In this document: positions 29,656 through 43,600 of the stretch, piece after piece
Layout of the letters: each line of letters opens with the position of its first letter
Position numbering within the stretch: position 1 is the stretch's first letter
Source of the DNA: Bicyclus anynana
Lineage: Eukaryota > Arthropoda > Insecta > Lepidoptera > Nymphalidae
Assembly (NCBI RefSeq): GCF_947172395.1
Contig: NC_069110.1
Location: forward strand, 5,146,001-5,210,000
Length of the DNA: 64,000 nucleotides
Reading direction: 5' to 3'
Made by a program: the position numbers and the translations under genes
The notes under the pieces: model-generated
Database searches by the model: none
Seen by the model: the letters and a program-made list of their open reading frames with translations, nothing else
Told to the model about the DNA's origin: nothing

Positions 29656-32600
29656 GTAAAGATATTTATTTGGCAAACATTATAAGGCTCATGAATTTTT
29701 AATATTTATATTAACCTTGGGGTCAAAGATTTGAATTGAGGGCAGGCAAAGCTTAAATATTTACCAGAGAATGCATCTTAATCAATTTTGTTATTTACAA
29801 TTCATATAAACTTTGGATAAGGATGTGTAATGCTAAAGAAATTACATAAAGTTTGAGTAAGAGTGGAGTTTCTACTTTAATAAAATAATAAATTAATTTG
29901 GGATATTGAATGTTTAATTTATTCTTATCATTGAACTGTGTACTATTTTAACAAAGTAAATATAGAAGACAATGCTCCATATTTATTGTTATATTATGTA
30001 AATCTTGATAATATTTGTATTTACTACTAGGTTAATATAATTAAAAATGTGGAGAGTTAGTGCAGTGGGTTGCGTCCCTGCTTTCTGTATCCACAGCTGT
30101 GGGTTTATTCGCACAATTTCTGGGTGTATTTATGTGTTATAGTATAAGTATTTGCAAACATTATGTTAATGGCATGTTATGTTATCATCATGTTATGTTA
30201 ATGGCAGTCTATGCTGATCTAGCATTCTATATAATGCCTAGGCGATGCATAGAATACCTAAAACATGTAGCTATAGTATGAAATTTTATTCAATACTTGA
30301 TGCACAGCCAGTATATTATATATGACGAAAGCAGGCAAGTGACTTGTTGGTGGGCAGGCAGTACTAACCCATCATCAGTTCAATGCGTAGTCTTCAATTT
30401 TACTCCTAGAGATTTAGATATTTATTAAAGCTCGTGAATCGTGAAGGGGAGGAGTCTTCTGGCGTAGCCATTTTTAAATACTTGAAAAAATATTTGCTAC
30501 CTTAATCTGTAGCATGGTATGAAAAGTTGGTTAGGTCATAAAGCCAGTTATTTAAACAGAACTTGTCACTGTGTTACCTGATTTTCTCTATTAAAAATTA
30601 TGCTTTGAAAATACTTGTGTAGAGAGGTAATCTATATAATTAAATCTTAATTGTACATATCGACAGTGGACCAGTAGGTGATCTATACAACCCCTAGGTT
30701 TATCCAATTTGTAGAATACCTAGGTTATGTATGTAATGAACAATCATGTTCATCATATTTTATACATTACCAGAACTCCTCAGGTATTATATACATTGCC
30801 TAGACATTGTATAGAATACCTGAATTAAACAGATTGTAGGTAACATATTATACATGTATATGATAAAATCAGCTTATAGTACCCATAACACAGGCTATGC
30901 TTACTTTTGAGCTACATAGTGATGTGTGTATAATTGTTTAAGTATATATTTTTTTACAGTGAAACAGTGAGATCCCATGGCTTTATAATTTTAATTGATA
31001 TGAGAGGATCGCCATGGGCGGCAATAAAGCCCATCCTGAAAGTGTTGCAAGAGCACTTCTCTTCATCCGTCCATCAGGCACTAGTAGTAAAGCCTGACAA
31101 CTTCTGGCAAAAGCAACGCACAACAATAGGAGCACATAAATATAAGTTTGAGGTAATAATACTGTATCAGCAAAAGTATTACACTGTGTATGCAATGCCA
31201 TGTTAGTTTTATTAACCGACTTTAGACTGTATATATGTTTTTTTTTATATATATGTTGCTTTTTTCAAGACCCCTGGATGTTTATAAATCATCTTTTAAT
31301 AAGGGAGAATATTTTAATATTGATATTACACATACTCTTATTATTTATAAAAGGAATATGTAACTGAATGAAAAAAAAACATGGGCATTACTGTACTAAT
31401 ACTATATTTTATGGTCTACAATGGTATTATATTTAAAACATTTTTTGCAGACTACCATGATTAGTTTAGAAGCACTACCCAAAGTTATAGACAGTTCTCA
31501 GTTGACACCAGATTTGGATGGAACTTTGCAGTATGATCATGCCCAGTGGATTGATCTCAGATTGGTAACTACACTTTTAAAATACACTATTTTATTTTTT
31601 TAATATAATAAACAAGAATGCCTGAACAGCTGGCCTATTCACTATTTTGGTCTTTATTATCAACTGATTAAAATAAACATCAAATCAATTGACAAAATGT
31701 CATTTACTTTCTGTGTAATATCTACCAGTAAGTACCGGGTGACATTTGTTACATAGAATCTTAATTTCGTATATGTCAACTAGTATACACCAAAGATAGT
31801 GAATTAGCCTACAAATCTGGATGAAAATTTGCACATAAATAGTATGGAATGGCACATAGGCATCCCTCTAATTCCACGGGTACAGAAGTACAAAAAATAT
31901 ATACGGTCGAATTGAGAAACCTCCTCCTTTTTTTAAGTCGGTTAAAAAGGGTTGGGGTAGGGTATTGTAGGGGTAGGGGTAAGGTAGGGGTAGTAGGGTA
32001 GACGTAGGGTAGAGGTAAGGTAAATAAATAGGTTTAATAAATATTTCTATTTCTTAAAATGCTTATTGAGCTTTTCTTTTGTAATAGGCACTTGAAGAGT
32101 TGATGTGGCAAGCGGGAGAGCTGCTCGATCGACTGGACGATTTGCAAGAGGATGTGGCGCGCGCTGACTTCGCGGATGACGTCACTGGTGCCAGGAGAGC
32201 TATCGACGCGCATGCAGACATAAACAAGAGGCTTGCCAAAGTGCCTGTTGACGAACTGGAAGCTCAGGGTGAGTCAGTCAGATCTATCTGTAGCAGTGAC
32301 TGTCACTTCAAAGATATAAAATACACTGTCTCATCATCTATCTATCTATCTATATCTATACTTATAATAAAAATGTAGAAGATCCAATTCTGTACATTAA
32401 AGATAATTTGAATATTTTTGTTGCATTGTACAGGGTGCTGGGGAGTATTTCCCATTACTTTGATTATATTCTTTACAAAAATTAATTAAAAATGTTTAAA
32501 GAACATGTGTTCTAATATGAATATATTTGAAGTAAATAATATTTATTTTGTAAACAGGTCTTATAAAATGTGTCCCTTATGTAGCCAAACTTAAAATAGA

Positions 32601-35600
32601 TAAAGGCATGTGTTACATGGATAGTTGGAATTATTTAAATTACTTTGTATGAAAACATATTTTTTTTTTATTTTATAGTTAAAAAAATATTAGTTATGCA
32701 GTTCGGCTCCTATAAGTGAACTCGCCAACACCTTGAAGTTATGGGAAATACTCCCCATCAACCTGTATAATCGATACTGAAGCCAAAAATATACATTTTT
32801 TATTTTTTGTCTGTATGTCTGTCCGTATTTGATCGAGCATCACGTTTGTAAATTATTAAACTATTAAGAGCTAATTTTTGTTAAAGTCATGTGACCCCAC
32901 CCTGTATCGGCTAAAAGGTTGTAATAGTTGACCAACTTAAAAAACGTAATTGGCAATCGAAAGTTGCATACTATCCGTTGTTAATTAAAAAGATAAAGTG
33001 TTCAGTAAGATAACTCAGTGTCTGTGAAAACTTGAAATCTGAAATTTGGTATGGGTATGTATATTAATTACGTCTACTAAGTGATAAAAATAAATTTTTA
33101 AAAAAATAATTTTAGAGTAGTCTAAAAATAAATTTTTAAAAAAATAATTTTAGAGTAGTCTATATGCAAAGTGCAAAGCGTTTGACTACATTTCTCAAAA
33201 AAAAAGAAAAACGTTTTTTTTTCGAAATCGGTACATCTTTCCCCGGTCTACTCGAAAACATTTTATAGCTAATGATACCTCCTATCCTTATATCAAGGCA
33301 ATCCTTAGCAAAATTAAATTTTAAGCAAAGAAATATTGTTTTAAAAATTACTAGTTTTTACTAATTCCTGTTTAAGTCCATCAGCTTAGCCGGAGCCATT
33401 TTCGAACATATTAAAATTTTTAATATCTCGTTGGATAGCCAATAAGACACACTCGTTTTTAAACTGCTATGCTGATAAAGTTGCTAGGTAATTTATTTGT
33501 ATTTGATAGCTAATGATCCCTACAAAAGGGAATTTACCTCCTATAGGGAATGCTATGCGTTTCTAGTGACCCTGTATAATAATTTGTCCTTTGCTATCGA
33601 ATTTGATATAGATATTTGATATAGTCTAACGAAGTTCATTAAATGCTTGCTACACTATATCGCATAGACAATACACTATATAGTCTGTCAAAAATGTATT
33701 AAGTATTATAGCGTGACTTATTACGCCTGAGTGACTAGCGGCCGGTAGAATGGTAAAAATAATGGATTGATTCGAATGCAGAACCATGCGTTAAGTGCAC
33801 TGAAGTCGGTTGATTTTATACTCAAATGTTATGCCTAATAAATTTTCGTTTTATTCTTTATTTAAAACTGTTAATGTGCCTTGATTGCGTGAATTACAAT
33901 AATTGTGCGCTCAAATTTCAATGCAATGTTTAAACGATTCTTTCATAATAGTTTAATATGAAACGACGTTGGCGAGCCAACATGTGCTTCGATTGCTTCC
34001 GAGGTTGCGAATCTCCGGGTATGTTTTCGTTTATATTTGTGTGCCTAAATTATAAAATAGCGTAATAACAATGTGAATATAATAGTGAAACCTTCGTTGC
34101 GAATATGATACTTATTTACTGGTAACGCTTATTTTGTGTGGGTTATGTATAAATTATCGTTAACTAAAAAAGGTTTTTTTTCAATTAAAAAAATAATGCA
34201 TTTACAAGGACTACATACTGGTAATTGTAATAAACTAACTGACGCCCCGCGGTTGTAGCATGTAGCATGGTGCGGGTGACAGTTGCCTTATGACGTTCAT
34301 AATACGTACTATTATCGTGAATCGCAGCAAACTTTCAAGAGTGAAACGAACTGTCACCCGCACCATGCTATAGCGTACAAACTGTAGTTATCGTTCGCGT
34401 AAATCGAGATAAAATATAGCTTATCCATTACTACTTTTTTTTACATTACTATACCAAGTGATAGCCGGAATACGATATGAAATGAAATGAAATAAATGAT
34501 CACTAACAGTGATTGTGTTAAAGTAATTTAAGTAAATATTACACTTTGTACATATATTATGTTAAAGTAATATAAGTAAACATTGTATGAACATTTATAA
34601 AACTAAATTTTCGAAGAAAATAAATTCCAAAATAATATAAATAGTTGACAATACTCATAATATTATCTAACTAACTTCAAGTGACCTGTGGGTAAAAGCT
34701 TGGTTTTTGGTTATTTGGCGATTCGTATTAGTGCGTAAAATTCTATGTATAGTGCGACGTAAAAGAGTAGAATTTCGTTAAAATGGTACTAATAAACTTG
34801 CTATGTGGAAACACCGCATTTACTGACATTATCACAAAGATCTTTCAATATATAGCAACCAAATGATATTGATAGTTTTATAAGATTATTAAAATCATAG
34901 TGCGATAAATATCACTTATTTAGAATTTCATTCTTTCTTTTAAAATTGTAATTGTAAATAAATATTAATCATGAAATCAGCTAAGTAACATGATGGTTAC
35001 TTCGGGGCTAGATTGTGATGTAAGTATTTTCCAAATATATTCATTAATTTATTTTCCAAATATATTAGACAGATCAACAGATCGTCTTTTAAAAAATAAA
35101 AACATAATCTATACTAACATTATAAAGCTGAAGAGTTTGTTTGTATGTTTGAACGTGCTAATCTCAGAAACTACTGGCCCGATTTGAAAAATTCATTGTT
35201 AGATAGTCAATTTATCGAAGAAGGCGGTAGACTATATATTATCCCTGTATTCCTACGGGAACGGGAACCACGCCAGTGAAACCGCGAGGCGACTAGTATT
35301 AAACATAAATATAAAACAAAATATCAATTACTATCAAGTATCAAGGTAGTTGCAGTCCCAAGTGAATGCCACGGGTTACCATAAGAACAATAAGTGACTC
35401 TGTACCTACTCGTAGATACCTACATAAGAATAAAAACACCGCTCGCTTGCTACTTCCACTCGCTTGTGTTATCAAAACTTACTTACAACTTACTAAACAT
35501 GAGTAGTAGGTACATATCTATATAAAATTTTTAAATGTCCACCATTCTCTAAAATGCATATGTTACAACGCCGCGAGATGTTGTTTGACACTTTTCTCAA

Positions 35601-38600
35601 TAAGTCGGCACTGGCAAACAAACTTTCAATCCTTATTACAACCCCTTCTGATTTTATTTTCGCGGCAAAAAGTATTCTATAACCTTCTTCGAATTATGGT
35701 CTCAAATCTTGGCATTTGAATTAATTCAGTAGTTTAGACGTGATGCCTGGCTAACAAAAATACGGACAGATAGACAGTCAGACAAAAAATAAAAATAAAA
35801 TAACTTTTGGCTTCAATGTTGATTATATAATGCCCTCCAACAAAAAAATCCAAAATTTTTTCAATGTACAGAATTTGACCTGTTACAGCTTAATCTTAGA
35901 ATCTACACAAATAGTCAACTGACGTGTCAAAAGTGCTTGTAAACTGAACTTACTGAATAAATGATTTTTGATTTGATTTTGATTTAATTAAAAGTATGGA
36001 TCATAGATAGACACTTAAATTTTATTTATATGCAGTAGATATGAATAACTTCTGCTTCACGTATTGATGGGTGACGTTTGTCTCAGGAGAACGCGTGGTA
36101 CAGCGGCTGGAGTCCGCAGCGGCGGCTTGCGCCGAAGCTAGCGGCGGTGGGGCCACGGAAGCCGCGTTCCACTGCGGCTCGCCCGCGTCGCTCCGCTCGC
36201 AGCTGTCCGCCGTACGCTCAGCGCACGCGCACGCGCATAAGCTGTGGCAGCACAAGAAGATGCAGCTCGACCAGTGTTTCCAGCTCAGGCTGTTTGAACA
36301 GGACTGCGAGAAGGTATGCTAATGGACTGCTTCACTGCTCTACTGTTCTTTAAGTAGTGAGAATGACTATGCAGTTTATCTTTTATTAAATGCTATTTTA
36401 TTTTTTAACGTAGTCACCTTTTAGGAGTATACACTTGGCATATCTTTGTTCTAAACATAAAAAATAGCTTTTCGAATAAAATCCTCGTCCTTATCCCTTA
36501 AAATCGAGTACACGAGCGTCATAACCATCAAATCAAATCTGACCCCTGAGGTGCTCCTCAAGCCGAAGAAAGAGATAAAAATCATTACGACGTCAGGTGA
36601 ATACGGTGGGTGCTCCATCAATTCAAAGCCAGCATCTTCTTGAGCGATTCGACATTCAGTACCATGCCGACCGTTCTATTATTTTTTCAAAATTTTAACC
36701 ATTTGTTCTGCTACTGCTATCGTAGGGTCGTCCCGAGCGTGGGTCCTTCTTGGTGGAAGTTCTTCCTCGCTTAAACTCGGCACACTTATCAATCGTAATA
36801 AACGAAGCCTAATTAAAATAATGAATTTTGACCTTGACTTTGACTTATTTCCTTCACCCTTTTGTGACATTTGTGTCCTGTATGATGATTTTATGTATCT
36901 AGATGCTGGAGTGGATAGTGAACCATCGCACAGCATTCCTGGCGACATACGTAGAGATTGGACGATCTTGCGCTGCCGCTAAACGTCTGCAGGAAGAACA
37001 CGCCAGGTATATATTTATTTTAACTAAACCACGTAAACTATAACTATACATATACTATACTAAATACACACCTCCTTTAGAAATTCTGTTTTTCCAAATC
37101 CCACGGTACCCATGATTTTTTTTGGGATTGAAAAGAGTAACAAACATGTACACACACTTACACAACAATTTCCGGCTATGATATATATGTTTTATGTGCT
37201 GCAAAACAATGAGAAATCTCAGAACATTTAGATTAATCTATACTAATATTATGAAGGGGTAAAGTTTGTGCTGTTGCAGGGGTAATCTCTGGATTTACGG
37301 AACTGATTTTGAAAATTCCTTTACCACTAGAAAGCCATGTTATTTGTGAGTGTCATAGGCTATATTTTATTTCCGCATTCTTACGGGAACGGGAACTACG
37401 CGGGTGAATCCGCGGGGCGTCGTCTAGTAAAACATAATTAGATACAGTTCAAAAGGAAGTGGATGTAGTTGAAGTGGTGAAATCCAGTTTGTTAAGAAAC
37501 TGGCTGTAGATTTTTTGTTCATATTGAAGTTAATTAATTTGTTAATGTAGCTGAAGGGATTTCCTTTCACTAATTCATAATAATTACCGCTACATATTTT
37601 TCACGTCATTTGAAAAGAGCATCTAACCACGCAATGGATAGTAATTTATATATAAACACGCTTGTGTTTTAGTTACTATTTTTCTCATGCAACTTCGCCT
37701 GCAGGAATGTAGGATATTTTGTTTTCAGTAAATTGTAATTCACAGTTTGCAATATAAAAACAGAAATAATACAATACAATAATATATTTTTTATACTTAT
37801 ACTATACATAGGAAACATTTGATTATTTGTTTGTTTGCATTGAATAGTCTCTGAAACTACTAAACTAAATTGATTTTTTTTTACACCAATAGAATACTAC
37901 ACTATCCCTGATTGACGTAGGCTATATTTTATCCCCAAATTACTTTGGTTACTGGAATTACGCAGGTAAAATAGCGTGGCAAATGCTAGATGATGATATA
38001 TTATGATCTACACGTGATATCCTCCAGGTTTGCGGCGGCGTGCACGGGTGGTGGGCGGCCCAGCGTCGCACGCGTCACAGCCGCCGCGCGCAGACTTGCG
38101 GACAAACGACACTACGCGGAGACGCAGATAACGGCGCTCGCGCATCGTCTCGAACGCGCCTACAAACAGCTCTCTGCAGGTGCGTTGATCTATACGATGA
38201 GGGACACGTGATATCGCCAAGGTTTCCATCTTAGATTGCATCGTCAATAACATCAGGGAGGATCGCAGACAAGGGCTAAGAGCGGGGGCACACGATGCGT
38301 TGCGGCAAAGATTTCACCGTATCAGCAGGCGCACGAGCGGTGCGGCGCCGTAGCAGCTTTGGACAGTCTGTTGTGACGCATAGAAAACTGAGCGGTGCCG
38401 CTCCGTTTTCTATTTCCGCAACGCATTCACCCCTCCCCGCCTCGTCTCGGTGGTTGCAAGACCGGTGCGGCGCCGGAGCGCATCGTGTGACATGTATGTA
38501 AGACGATGCAGCGACACCGCTCCGGCGCCGCACCGCCGCCGCAACGCATCGTTTGCCCCATCTCTGACTTGCCATAGAATAAAAAAATAAAAAATTGTTT

Positions 38601-40576
38601 ATTTGTGTAGGTTTGGAGGAACGTTCAGCTGTGCTGTCGCTATCGGTCGTGTTCCACCATAAGGCGGAGGCCTACGCGGGGGCTGTGGGTGGATGGGGCG
38701 CTCAGTGCGCCGTGGCCATTCAGTTAGCCGCGGGTGGACCGGGGGCGCCACCCTGTGCAGACCCGCGCGCCCTAGAACAACACACTCAAAGACACCGTCA
38801 GCTTTACGAGCACATGTGTCAGGCTTATACTGAGGTGAGTTCACTCTCACTACCTATTCATAGATATTTTCCATTCTCACAGGCTGATCCTAAGAGGCGA
38901 GATAGCTTAAAACGGAACGGAAACACCAGGACGAGAGCGACAGAAATGTGTGGACGATGCCAAGGAGTCGACCAAGAGACCTTACCTTATCAGCCGATAG
39001 ACGTCCACTACTGGACATATTCCTCTTGCATGGACTTCCAAGCACAACGTTTTCGAGACGCCAGCAACCAGCGGCTCCCTGTAACCCGCTTGATATCCTC
39101 GGTCCACCGGTGCGTGGTCGCCAGTCCAGCACCCAGGGACCCCAACGTCCATCGGCTCTTCGAACTATGTGGCCTGCCCATTGCCAGCTTCGCGACTCGC
39201 TGAGCTATGTCAGTGACTTTGGTCCGTCTGCGTATCTCCTCATTCCTGATTCGATCACGCAGACAAACTCCAAACACAGCCGCATCGCCCGCTGAGTGAC
39301 TTTGAGCCTTTTAATAAGGCCCATAGTCAGCGACCAAGTCTTGTATCCGTAGGTTATCACTGCAACACGCACTGTTCAAAGACTGTCTTGAAGCACTGAG
39401 GAATTTCGGAGAAAAAAGACATCAAGAGGCAGCTCAAAAATGAAAGATTGGTAAAGGTTGCTCCATCTGACAAACAGTCAGTTCGAGGAGAGCACCCGAT
39501 GATGACGATGCATTAACCTTTGCCGCCTTTCCTTTTTATGCCTCCTCTATATTTACTCCTATAGCCGTATTAAGTTTATGATCTGACTTTGAAATTACAT
39601 TTACTGCTACTGCTAAAGCATCTATATTATATTGTGCCCTTTTCTCTTTGCAGGTTCATTCGACAAGTAAGAAACTTCTGTACCAACTTGATCATTTAGT
39701 GCAAGTTTGTCACCAGACAGATCCAGCAGACATGGTGAGTTTTTTTGTTATCTATTTTTAACTGCATATTTCATTCCAAACTAGATTTTGATTGTGCAAT
39801 CAACAGTCTTGCCAACTGTGGTTTGGGTTTAAGTTATCCTGAAACCTATTTGTTCATTACACCCATATTCGGCTCACTGCTGAGCTCGAGTCTCCTCTCA
39901 GAATGAGAGGGGCCAATAGTCCACCACGCTGGCCCAATGCGGGATTGGCAGACTTCACACACGCAGATAATTAAGAAAATTCTCTGGTATGCAGGTTTCT
40001 TCACTATGTTTTCCTTTACATTTTGAGACACGTGATATTTATTTTCCTAATTAGTTAATTAACTTAATTCTTTAGGAACCTGTATTTGGAATGTATTCAA
40101 GATTGCTAATCATAAAGAAGCAAATTCCGAATTAGACAAAAAGATTTTTACTAGTAAATGGTGTTGCGATTTTGATGTCCGGTCTCTAAGAGATTTAGGC
40201 CATTAATTAAATTCATGTGCGTAACATCGACTCTTAAGCATCCAATAGGTTTACCATGACAACTCCAGCTTTAACATTCGACATCAACATCGTCGACATA
40301 TTTCGTGTATAGTAAAAGACCAATGTTGGCGATGTTAAAATATCGCTCTCTTTCGTCCCAAAGCAAGGAAAGATAGAGTGATAGCTTAGATTGCGATGCT
40401 ATTCGCCGACATTTGCCTTTCTCTCATCTCGAGATATCTAGTTGTCGGAATGACGACCCCACAACGGAATACTGGGTGTTGTTAGTCCCACCATTGTTGT
40501 ATGCAGAATATTCTAGACAGTGGTGTTTGGGAGGTCTATGTTCAGTAGTATGATGATGATGATGATGATGTTGTTG

Positions 40577-40608
<32 letters not shown>

Positions 40609-43600
40609 GATTATGATTTAAACAGAATGAAGGCTCCGTGAGTTCCGCCGGAGGCAGCGGCGGTGATCCCGCAGCAGATTACAGCTCAGGCGCGAATCAC
40701 GTGCTAGCAGTCATTCATCAGATACTGGGTCATCACAGAGCTCTCGAATCTCGGTACCACCAAGCGCGACTCAAACTGCACCAGAGACTCGCGCTCCTGC
40801 TATACAAGGAAGACTGTAGACAGGTCGGTACATTTCATGAACAACACCAGATATATTTTTTTTTTAGTTGTATAGGCTTGCGCTTGACTACAGTCATGCC
40901 TGATGGTAAGCAATGATGAGGTCTAAGATGAATCGCGCTTGTCTAGGAGATGCCTATTCACTTTTGCCTTGAAGGTGCACAAAATTGTATGTGTCAGGAA
41001 CAGACGCCGGAGGGGCATTCCACATCTTAGCAGTTCTAATTAGAGACGTCGAAAACGTTTCGTGCGTGGGCTGACTGAACGTAGACAACATAGGTATGCT
41101 ATTTTTCACGACGTCTTCCTGTTCTGTGGTAGAATGGGGATGAAGGAACAAGACTATTAAGTTCCTGTACACACTCTCCAAAGTATATCCGGTAAAAGAC
41201 CGATGGACAGGCGACGTTGCATCGGTGTTGTAAACATTCCAGTTTCGTCCGTGTCAACGGTTCATTACCTATGATACGTCTACGTCGAACCCACACCCTC
41301 CGGAATCGGAGGCAGAGGTCATATCCACTGGGCTATCACGGCACGACGATCAACCGAGTCTAATGCTGTAAGCTGGTATTTAGCAGACCCATTCCATAGG
41401 TGGCTGCAGTATTCTATGCTGATTCGAACCTGTGCCTGTTAAAGGGTGAAAAGTTGTTCTGATGTGAAGTACCGCTTTACCTTATTTAGGATACCTAATT
41501 TTGCCTATAATATACTTTGGAGTGGCTGCCTTTTATTGTCGACAACGTTTCCAATAATAACTGCTAAGATATGGAATGCCCTTCTAGCTTCTGTGTTCCC
41601 AGGGACATAGAATTTGAGCACCTTCAAGGCAAGTGTGAATATGCATCTTTTAGGCAAGCGCGCTTCATATTATACCGCAACATCACTTTTCATCAGGCAT
41701 GATTGTTGTAAAGCGTTAAACAGAGAAACAGGGATTGAATTTAGGTTAGGTTTATTGTTTTCCAAAGCAATGTAGCTAACAGACAAAGATAACTGAACTC
41801 ATTGACGACCATCATAGCCTTATGCGTATTCCACAAAATCGTCAAGCCAACCTTTTACTCTTCAACGGGGCATTTGTGGGTTATAGTGAAACCCTATACC
41901 ATTTCATCCATCCCACATTAATATTACCCCAAATACCTGAGGTAAAGAAAATTGCACCTCCTTCACAACAAACAACATAAATGTGAAAGTTGAGCTATCT
42001 ATGTGTTTTTTGAAGTGATTTTAGTATATGTTACTACTAGCCCGCGACTTCGTCCGCGTGGAATTCAGTTTTTCACAAATCCCGCAGGAACCATGGATTT
42101 TCCCGGGATGAAAAGTAGCCTATGTGTTAATCCAGAGTAAAATCTATTTCCATTTTCAATCCAATCCATCCAATTTTCAGCCAAATCGCTACAGTAGCCG
42201 CAGCGTAAAAGAAGAACAAACATACTTACACACTTGCACACAAACTTTCGCCTTTATAATATTAGTGTGATAGTGTCATATACAATCAATTTAATAATTC
42301 TAATGTTTACTTTCAGGTGTTGGATTGGTTAGGCAATCACGGCGAGAAGTTCTTGATGAAAAACACAGGCATAGGAAAGAATCTCCACAAGGCTAGGACC
42401 TACCAAAAATCTCACGAACATTTTGAAAATGTTGCACAGGTATATTAATTAATGCTATTTAATATTTATTACTATGTTTGTTTGTAACAGTATCAAGCAA
42501 AATGCTGAAAAAAGTCACGTTAACTCGTATATACCATGTGTACCACGTCTATCCACCACCATCGCCTGATTGTAGATCTAGACGCCCAAAAAACGTCCTT
42601 TAACTCCCGATTCCAACGCTTATTGTTGATCTAAACGCCCAAAAAACGTCCCTTAACCCTCTATCCCAACGCTGATTGTAGATCTAGACGCCCAAAATAC
42701 GTCTTTTAACCCTCTATCCCAACGCTGATTGTAGATGTAGACGCCCAAAAAACGTCCTTTACGATCCTGACGATGACATAACAAACGACAACGCTTCCCA
42801 GGCAACACAAACACAAGCTACACAGCGTCTTCGCCGGCGAAGACGAGGTCCCCGATATCTGACTGCACTCAGACGTGGGCTTTTTAACTCACGATCTCGG
42901 GGACACCCGGACAGATACACTCAGGCCAAAATAGCCTTCCCAAACGGCCCTTTAAGCCGAGGTCCGAGTCTCAGAGGAGACGCCCTTAGAGAGTCGCTAC
43001 CCCCATCTACACTGCTTCTGCCTTCGGGCCTCATTAGGCGATGCTTCTGCGCTTAGCTAAACCCGCCGGTGACGCCGCTGAGGTCCCCTAAGGAGCCTAC
43101 GGCACTTACACAATGAGAAAAAAAAAACTACCATCGTTACCACTTCGTCGACTCGTTCAATATGCGACCTTTACTTATCCTATTCTCTTTCATTAGAACA
43201 CGTACACAAACGCCGAGAAGCTTCTAGCGGCGGCCGAGGAGCTCGCAAGGTCAGGCGAATGCGACGCTGAAGAAGTATTGGGCGTGGCGCGAGAACTCGA
43301 AGCTCACGTCGCTGCATTCGCCGCTAGAGGCGATCGACGAAGAAGGCGGCTCGACTTGGCTGTATTACTCTACACGCACGAGAAAGAGGTAAGAAAATAA
43401 AAAGAAATCAAAATCCAAAGTCATGTCATTGTCATCAGAACTCAGAGCGTGTGCAAAATTTCATCCTAATCGAAGACAGGGAAGTAGGTCAAATTAAGAT
43501 TCCAAGATTTGATATATAGTTACAAGTGAGCTAATATAAGCGTGTTAATTACAATAGGCTAGATGACACTTTTTTTAAACGGTTTTAAATAGTTCATTAT

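Larger units (their letters stand above)
29656..32087 (+). other. trio introns 1-3, little recognisable
   Basis: 29656-30959 is AT-rich with a possible weak SINE-head remnant near 30050-30130. 31565-32087 contains a GGGTA-type minisatellite at 31950-32027. No other exons are visible. Confidence 0.5.
32269..36086 (+). other. trio intron 4 contents
   Basis: Holds a short TCTA microsatellite (32337-32360) and a repeat at 32880-33070 related to 47130-47465. It also holds a 40-bp direct duplication (33084-33163), a hairpin (34263-34370), family A (35110-35300), and the repeat pair member 35600-35905 with a LINE tail at 35918-35985. No coding sequence was found. Confidence 0.6.

Noticed and set aside
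38276..38575. Open frames of 68-99 codons in the GC-rich region between trio exons 7 and 8
   Set aside because: They are a by-product of a GC-rich foldback element; neither strand shows a protein family.
42568..42779. CRISPR-like array of 53-bp repeats
   Set aside because: Direct tandem units without unique spacers, in a eukaryotic intron, and part of a dispersed repeat.
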